Assembly (NCBI GenBank): GCA_018894105.1
Contig: CM032129.1
Span: forward strand, 33,249,468 to 33,313,467
Length of the DNA: 64,000 bases
Source of the DNA: Jacaranda mimosifolia
Lineage: Eukaryota > Streptophyta > Magnoliopsida > Lamiales > Bignoniaceae
Direction of reading: 5' to 3'
Under the pieces are notes generated by a model. That model saw only the letters and a list, made by a program, of their open reading frames with translations. It was not told the origin of the DNA and searched no databases. How positions within the stretch are numbered: position 1 is the first letter of the stretch; every line of letters begins with the position of its first letter. Position numbers and translations under genes: made by a program. Below, piece by piece: positions 56,421 through 64,000 of the stretch.

Positions 56421-59400
56421 GAGGCTTAATTTGGAATTAGAAATCATGCTGAATAAGACTGCACTGGAGATTATCTGTCGGGATTCCCGCGTCTTTGATA
56501 TTGTCTTCTGTGGAATCAGTAATTTATTTACATCCTTTCGAGATTTAGATATATTGTCCAAGAACCATAATTGCAATAAGAATTCTGACTGCTTTTATAC
56601 GACTTACGTGAACAAAATTCTCTGGCAAGAAACGACATTGTCAAAATGGCTGCCGGGGTTTGTTGAAAAAACAGACACTATAATCAATTTAACATGTAAT
56701 ATTTAACAAAATATTAACATGTATACCAAATATATATTATGGCAAGAATCCGTACAATCATCAGTAAAATACCAAACGGGAGTGTTTTAAGAAAAAAATT
56801 AGTATTATAGAACAATTTGTCTAAATACGAGGAAGAAGACTAAATCACCGGTTGAGACCAAATTACCTTAAAAAAATATCCCACCATACATTGGATATCG
56901 CGATATTACTTTCATGATAAGACATAATTTTGATCAGTCTCAGGAACAATGCAACACATTAGTTACTTCAATCACCACTCAATTTACTAAAATCCAAATA
57001 AATTTTTAGAGAAATTAACTGCAAGTATATAGAACCGATTTTTTTTGCTAGCTAGAGATGGTTTATTACTCATTTTTGTACTTACTGTTTTACAGCGGAG
57101 TTTAATTTCTTTCTTCTTTTCTCCAGTAAAAAAAGAATTGAACTTGTACACTTAAAACGAACGTACAAAGAATTAGAAAGATTTGAATATGATAGGGCGG
57201 CCAACTAGCATGTAAAGGAGCAAAGAAAGCTACAGCAATCAAAGACAGAATTGGAAAAAGAGACAAAAGAAGATACGTCCAGACAAAAGCAAACTAATTA
57301 GAAAAAGAAACCTATGTATTGAAAGAAATTCATGGCCTTGGTCCAGCCCATAAAGAGAACAAGTCTCTTGGGGTATTCCTTGGGCCAAATGTTGTGAAAC
57401 TTGACAATGTAGTGATTGGCAAACACCCTACTTTTGCTCTCTTCTTCATATATCTGTCTCCATCGATCCAATCCTTCAAAAGGGGATTAGGCAGTTGGGT
57501 CCCGGGACCGAAGACCATAAATCAATATAAAGATAAGCTTCTTGCAACCTGCAGGATGGACAGGGACCGAGGATTCTACCTTATCTTGATGTTGATGCTT
57601 TCATGACAGCTTTGTGATTTTCACAGGAAAAAAGAAATTTGCTGTAAGAACTTATCAGGGCTATAATCCAATCCATAATCACCTCAAATAGTTCAAACTT
57701 TATCCACAACATCATTTTTGCTACTCCGGCCCTCATGATTCCTAGTTTTAAGCTAAATTCTTTCTAGGTCGGTTGATCTTATCGGATTTCAAATCAAGTT
57801 ATCAAAACTTTCCAAAGTAAATGTGGCACTTTCAGCTTTTTTCTTACAACTACAAGACATTAAGTATGGGAGGAAGAATAGTTGTTTGGCTTCATTATTA
57901 ATTAGGTGTCGGGATGTAGCCTAAGTCGTAGGTTTAATGATATTGTATTCGAAATGTACCTAAAGTTGATTTTGTGTTTGAAACTTGAAGTTTGGTAAGA
58001 AATTATTAACAAGAAGAACTTTTCACTCATTTGGTAACATTTTTTTTTTCATTTCTAATGCTTACATGAATTAGCATTGATAAAATTTTCGTCACTAACT
58101 TTTTTACCTTGAACATACTTCCTACAGAAAACACGTGTGGCGTGAAATTTTTCTCAGTAAGATCCTCTAATATTTAAGTTAGAGAATAAACATTTTACAG
58201 GAAATAATTAGCACACATAAATTAGGAGTATTTTTATTTACACATGCGTATACATAATTTAAAATTTATTAAGACTAAAATTTCAATCTTTATAGGTATA
58301 AGTGTGAGAATGATGCCACTCGATAAAATACATACAGTTTATTATGTTCACTTTATTTTTGGACTTAATTTTCGAGGTACTTACATTGCTTCTTCTCCTT
58401 ATCTTGATAAATATTATAATCTTGCTCGAATTGAGACATCACCAACTTTGGGCATCCATCCAATTTGCACAATCAAACTTAAACTGCCTGATTTAGGCGT
58501 CACGGTTAATGTTGCAAAAAAAAATTGAGTTAGGGTTTTTTCAATAATCAACAAATTAAGTATGAGATTCTTTTTCTCTTAAACATGGTGAAGAGAGTTC
58601 TCTGCTCTCTCAAAGGTTTTTGAAGTTTCGTGAATTCTTCAAATAATTTCTTCTCCTCAATTTTTTTCTGGGACTTAGTATTTATATTTTATTTTTTAAT
58701 GAATTTAGACCAGTTAGAATTGTGTTGCCCTCAATTAATTTGGGCTCTCTAATCTCTTTTATTTAATTATTTTTTTGATTCATTGAATCTTTTATAGCTG
58801 TTTTATTCTTTTTCCCTTGTGGGTTAAATCAACTCGATCCAATTTAACCCAACAACTTGCCCCTTCCCGTAAAGAATCAACGGGCCACTCCACTTCTAAA
58901 TTAACTAGATCGAATATCAATTTTTATTACAGAAGCTCTAAATTTATATCCAAATTATTCATTTTTATACTTAATTCATACTAATTTTATCCCAACAAAA
59001 AAAAAAAGAAATTGAAATTAGTTTTCCCACAAATTGCGATTATGTTACTTTTGAACTCATACTTGCAAATCAATTTTCATGGCACATACAACAAATTTAA
59101 ATTAGAAGTATATAGGGATCAATAATTTCATGAAACTAGTTAAAAAATAATTTAACAGAAGCCGTTCAACTCAAAGAGTCAAATAAAGTGACTTGCTAAT
59201 AGCGTATAATGCACGTCTGTAACTCTTTTCCACGCCTTGAAATATACATATGTTCATGGTGATTAATAAATTTGAAGTCAAAAATAAATTATTGGTAAAT
59301 AGTAAGCAGATATTAATAATATTATTTTGCCGATAATGGAGATACTTTATTACATAAGTGAGATCTGGCTGACACGATTTACCTATAAAATAACATTAAT

Positions 59401-60383
59401 TTCATTATTACTTCCTAACAACACCCGAATGACAATTACCTGTCCGAATCTTCTTCATAAATTATATATATGACAGGCCTGTTTTATTTATTTTTTTTAT
59501 TATTCTGTTTTTCTATATAACCAATTTGACATTTAAATTAGACAACATTCTAGGAGTATTATTTTTTCTCTAAATTAAATCTATCAAAAAGATAAATATT
59601 TTCTGTTTCTATTCTTCTTCATACAAAAACAGTGTAAAAAAATAAAATATCTCAATTATATACATAACACCAATTAAACATGGCACAATTAACAACATGA
59701 TAACTGTATATCACAAAAAAAATTTGAAATAATATGAAAGAAAATACCATATATGATTAAAATATTTAATTTCTTCATCAAACTTGGTCAAAATGGGAAG
59801 AATAAACGAAAAAAAATAAAGGAAAAGAAAATATGGATGATAAAGGGAAAATATGTCATGTTTAATAACCTTGCGGTCACTTCCATCAAGTATTTAAAGA
59901 TTATTAGGAAAAAAAAAGTATGTTTACATAGTTAATCCTAAAAATTCATAATCTTAAATTTAAAATTGACTTAAGCAAATTTAAAGCAAATACTTTCATA
60001 ATTAATTCTTGCTATGATCAATTCATAGCTAATAATCATTCTTTTCTTATATATTAATTTTTACACGAATATTATGCATTGTTAATTTGTTATATTTGCA
60101 ACAAATATGACTAAAAATTGATAGCTAATAATTTTTTTTATTTTAAAAAATATTTGCTATGAAAAAACCAAAACTATAATTTGTAACCACAATTACAAAA
60201 TTAATTTCATTACACTTTTTTATAATTGATATTTAATTCTTTTGGTGGTCGTTGTTATTAAAGTTTAAATCTTTTTATATCATAGGATACAATAATGTGA
60301 TAAACTTAATAATATTGTGATTAAAAGTATATGCCATGCATGTTGATAACGAAAATTTGGAGTAGACGAAGGGAAAAGTTGGG
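56421..60383. other. Gene-poor AT-rich region
   Basis: About 4 kb without a gene I can support. The stretch 57310-57610 is less AT-rich and open on both strands (95 codons plus, 62 codons minus); I recognise neither product, and it may be a remnant. The rest is AT-rich with poly-A/T runs and nothing of known class. Confidence 0.4.
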
Positions 60384-60745
60384 GCTGCTTGGTTTTGTTT
60401 TCTCGAGGTATTTTTATTTTTTGGTGAAAAAAATAGTAAAAAATTAGTTATAAATATGTTATTGAAAATGAAACGATATTTGGAATTTGTTAAAATGTAA
60501 TGATTATATAGGGTAAAAAATGAGTTGTATTGGAAAAATATGGTGTTTTGTATTAAAAGTCGTGTAAATGTGAGTAAGAGAAAATAAAAAGTAAAAATGA
60601 AGAGAGAGTGTAATAATGTGTTTGGAAAAATGTGCTGAAAATAAAGATGTATATGAAAATAAGGGAGAGGTTGATAAATTTTTGTTTTCATTTTTAGAAA
60701 AAAAATGAAAAGGAACTTGGAAAAAAAAAAACCCAAACGGACACT
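60384..60745 (-). mobile_element. MITE family 1, copy C
   Basis: Inverted relative to copies A and B: ctgcttggttttgttttc at the left, ccaaacggacac at the right. It preserves the uninterrupted site (read on the minus strand: caaaacaccatatttttcc) into which the solo LTR of copy B went. Confidence 0.8.
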
Positions 60746-61625
60746 TGGAAAAAATGTTTTAGAGACAATTACAGAAACTGCCCCTGAGGTTTGGGGCAAT
60801 AACAGAAACTATCCCTTGGGTTTGAGAAATTATAGACACATCCCCCAAGGTTTGTTGCCGTTTAACAACAAGATCCTGCTATTAGCCAAACTAACAAAAA
60901 ATACTAACCTCATTGTTGAATTTTTTCAAAATTTTGATTTTACCTTTTAGTTGACTGCATCAGCCTATTAACTATTTTTTGGGACCAAAATGCCTTGTGT
61001 TATTTTGGCAATGTGCCCATATACATGGGGATGTTATTATAACATAATAAACATACAAGGGGGATCAAAGTAATAAACTAAAATAATGCTTAGTCTTGCC
61101 GTTGGAAATATAATTTAGTAATTAATTAATATAATTAACCCAATTAATTAATTAAGTAATTAATTTTTAATTAACTAATCATATTTTTTTGAATTATTTA
61201 ACTAACTAAGATTAATTAATTAAAAAATTATTATGTATAGCAGACCATAAATTTATGGGATTAAAATATTAAAATCAACCCCTTCAGATTGCTTGAACTT
61301 ATCATATAATTCCCCGTATATTTAGTTAAGTGACATACAAAACCTTCAGCATCTTAAAAACCTGCAAGCACATTCCCTATGAAGCAACATAAACATTCCA
61401 AAAGTAGCAAGTAATGCACCACAAATCAAACCAAACCAACATTACAATAAACCTGCATTTACACTTATAGGAAATAAGTAGAACATTCAGCTTTTCAAAA
61501 TACACAGGTTAGGGTCATTGCTGCTAAATAATTATTTACAAGCTGCACAAAAATTGTTGAGTTGGTTCTTCTCATGGAAGTGACAAAAATATTAGTTAGT
61601 TTCAATACATAAATAAGAATATTTT

Positions 61626-61875
61626 TTAGCCTACATTAGTCCATCTATCTGCAGACCTAGCAACTCCATCACCAACTCCAGTAACTCCATCACCACCACC
61701 AGCAATAGTAACTCCATCAACAACAACACCTGCAGCAGCAACTCCATCATAGTATCCAACATCATCAAAACCTCCAACGCCACTAGCACTTCCAATAATT
61801 GACTCTACAAGTCCGTCAACCATTGCATAAAACTCATCATCAAAAGCAATGTCATCTTGAAAGGCAGCAGAACCT
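61626..61875 (-). pseudogene. Gly/Val/Asp-rich coding-like remnant inside the MULE
   Basis: On the minus strand this reads as an acidic start (FQDDIAFDDEFYAMVDGLVE) followed by short Gly-, Val-, Asp- and Ala-rich repeats, ending at a stop at 61626. It is probably the degenerate tail of the element's own gene. The repeated ccatca/actcca units could equally be simple-sequence expansion. No domain recognised. Confidence 0.35.
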
Positions 61876-62399
61876 TACAGAAAAAAATTACAATTAGCTC
61901 CCTGAGTAAATAAAATACTTACATAAAGAACATTAAAACAATTTGTTACATTGCATAAAAGTCATATTTAACTGACATCAAAACTTAAAACATTGTAATT
62001 AGCCCCCTGCCCATTACATATGTCAACAAAAAGAACCCTAAACATTTTCGAATTGATTGAAATCTTATATTCAACTAACATCATATTTTAAAACACCATA
62101 ATTAACCTCCTGTGTAATAAAACATATTATAAAAAGAGCATTAAAGTATTTCATACATTATTAAACAAAACAAAAAATAACAATTACAGTAAAATATTAC
62201 AATTACCACCTTATGAACTTAAAATCATTACATAAACATCTGTTAACATCCTCATACATTACACTGCACTCAAGTTCAACAAGCATGTAACGATAGAATA
62301 TAACAAATAGCACCCTATATCCTAAAAACTATAACTAAAAGAACCTTAAATATTTTTAGAAATAACACAATTTAAAGCAACAGCAGTATCTTTTATTTT

Positions 62400-62569
62400 T
62401 CTGTCTTAAAAGTCCAAGGTATATCTAGACTGAAACCTCCAATGAATTCCTCCAAGCATCTGAAAAAGAACTCCCAAGAGTCCTTGCTTTTTGTCTCTAC
62501 CACAGCAAAAGCTGAAAGATAAAGCTCGTTGTTCCCATCTAAACCAATTGCAGCTAAAAGCACACCACC
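62400..62569 (-). pseudogene. MULE transposase domain fragment
   Basis: Read on the minus strand from 62569: GGVLLAAIGLDGNNELYLSA, then FAVVETKSKDSWEFFFRCLE. This is the hallmark core of the plant MULE transposase domain (family pattern LLAAVG.D.NN...AFAVVE.E..DSWEWFL). The preceding LDG catalytic segment and the downstream portion are missing or unrecognisable, so the gene is dead. Confidence 0.85.
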
Positions 62570-63264
62570 AACAAAAAAAAACCTATAAAATAAGATTTTT
62601 ATAGCCCAAAATTTCAGGGTTTTGTAAATATAACCAAATCAAACAAAATAATTACCCACATTAATCAAATCATCATACCAAAATCATATTTAAAACAAAA
62701 CCCTCTCATAATGCATTCTTACAAACCTTAGGCATATAAATCACAACAATAACACAAAAAGAACTGATTTTTACACATTACATGAACATTGTAAACAAAA
62801 TAAACCAAAAAAAGTGAAAATTTGATGGTTATTTACCTTTACCACCCATTTCATTCAAACCCATCACACTACTGTCTAATAAGAACAAAATTCAATGACC
62901 ACGATACTTGGGCTTCCTCACGCTACCAGCGAACAAGGATTTTCATGCGACAATGGTGGTAAAACTTCAGGCAACACGAGCTAAAGAAAAATGGAGAAGG
63001 GATACGGGTTTTCGTGCTCTTTTGCCTTGTTTTATCTTATTTTTTCATAGAGGGTATCCTTGTCTTTTTATTTTACATATATTTGATTTTTTTTTTTTTT
63101 AATGAAATAATTGGAGGGTAAAACGGTCTTTTAATAATTTTTATCACAATTTTTGAATGATAATTTTCAAAATGAGAATTTTGATAATTTTTCAAATTCA
63201 ATGAATAATTTCTATTATTACTCCAAACCTCAAGGATAACTTATGTAATTATCTCAATGTTTTA

Positions 63265-64000
63265 TAACCGCGATTTGAAGGATGGAAGAAGTTGAGGGGC
63301 AACCCAAGTGAAATCATTGCATTGTAATTATTTGGTACAAATTATAACAGCCTGAAAATTTGTTTACGGGAGCTTTAATTCGTATGTGCGATTTCTTTCC
63401 CATCACAAACAGTTCCTCCAATAAAACTACTCAAATGCGCATAAAGAAAATCCCATCAAAACTCACACACATACACATAATGTGCTTCTCACCCAATCAA
63501 TGAGTAAATACCACATGAACTTTTAGACTTTTTCTGCCTATTTGGATCTGACAAGTTGATTTGCCAGAGCTCTATAAAACTCTTTTTCTGTGACTGATGG
63601 ATTTGACCAATCTTGCAGTCACTATTTTTCAAAACGTTGCACCAAAAGTGCGTTCTAATAACTACACAAAGGTTCTTGCATTGGCAAACAATCTTACTAA
63701 TATTATATTATTTTAAATAACAATTATTTGAAGCTCATTTGTCATTATGATCAAGTGTTGATATTAACGGCCGTTTGATTTTATTTTTAGGAGCCATATT
63801 TATTTTTAATTATTTTTAAAAATTAAAAAGATAGTTATAATCTTGAAATAAAAATAAAAATGTGTATAGATGAATTGTTGAAAAGTAATAATTAGAGTAG
63901 TTATACGATTGGAAATATAGTTGATTTATATTTTTTTGTGTTTAAAAAATTTTATTTTTTAAAAATGTATATTTTATTAATTTTAAAATGATAGTAAATA
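63265..64000. other. AT-rich end of window
   Basis: No gene seen. The last 250 bases, from about 63770, start cggccgtttgattttattt and may be the edge of another MITE cut by the window. Confidence 0.35.

Larger units (their letters stand above)
60762..63255. mobile_element. Mutator-like element (MULE) with 9-bp target duplication
   Basis: A perfect 9-bp duplication, aatgtttta (60753-60761 and 63256-63264), brackets 2,494 bp. The termini are imperfect inverted repeats of at least 50 bp: left gagacaattacagaaactgc, then cctgaggtttgg; right, inverted, gagataattacataagttat, then ccttgaggtttgg. Inside, on the minus strand, is a MULE transposase remnant. All three features (9-bp duplication, long TIRs, MULE domain) agree. 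Confidence 0.93.

Noticed and set aside
60275..60799. 174-codon minus-strand open frame
   Set aside because: It coincides with MITE copy C and is low-complexity Phe/Tyr-rich; the other MITE copies do not keep it open.
62908..63102. 64-codon plus-strand open frame near the MULE right end
   Set aside because: It runs opposite to the transposase remnant, has no recognised motif and ends in a poly-T run.

Overview
This is nuclear DNA from a flowering plant, most likely a dicot. The genes have GT-AG introns, plant-specific families and long AT-rich intergenic stretches full of small transposons. I cannot place the species from the sequence alone.

Layout. Positions 1-5.6 kb hold two tandem plus-strand genes for fatty acid 2-hydroxylase (sphingolipid acyl-chain hydroxylation), each with six coding exons. 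From 5.9 to 51.7 kb runs a head-to-tail array of nine intact, intronless minus-strand genes for berberine bridge enzyme-like (BBE-like) FAD oxidoreductases, called BBE1 to BBE9 here, plus one broken copy at 13.3-13.6 kb. From 52.9 to 56.4 kb lie a two-exon bHLH transcription factor of the bHLH52/53 type and a type 1 non-specific lipid transfer protein. From 56.4 kb to the end I see only repeats, including a complete 2.5-kb Mutator-like element with a decayed transposase fragment.

The BBE array is the main content. All nine proteins keep the His and Cys that bind FAD covalently and the catalytic Tyr in an NY[RK]D motif, and all begin with a secretion signal. They differ at the oxygen-gatekeeper position (Val in BBE1, 4, 6, 7, 8 and 9; Leu in BBE2, 3 and 5) and at several substrate-side residues. 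The array therefore looks like a mix of predicted oxidases and dehydrogenases, or enzymes with different substrates. BBE3, BBE5, BBE6 and the broken copy form one recently expanded subgroup with shared flanking DNA. BBE7 and BBE8 form another, with HDF instead of HDY at the flavin-binding histidine.

Mobile elements give a relative history. A TRIM element lies at the same place in the BBE5 and BBE6 duplication units, so it predates their duplication. Two other insertions (26.4-28.3 kb and 33.2-33.9 kb) are each in only one unit and came later. A CACTA element, a Mutator-like element, a solo LTR nested in a MITE, a TRIM and two short retroposons all show target-site duplications that can be read directly. 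No tRNA, rRNA or CRISPR features were seen. Active-site numbering for the BBE-like proteins follows Arabidopsis AtBBE-like 15 and was mapped by eye.
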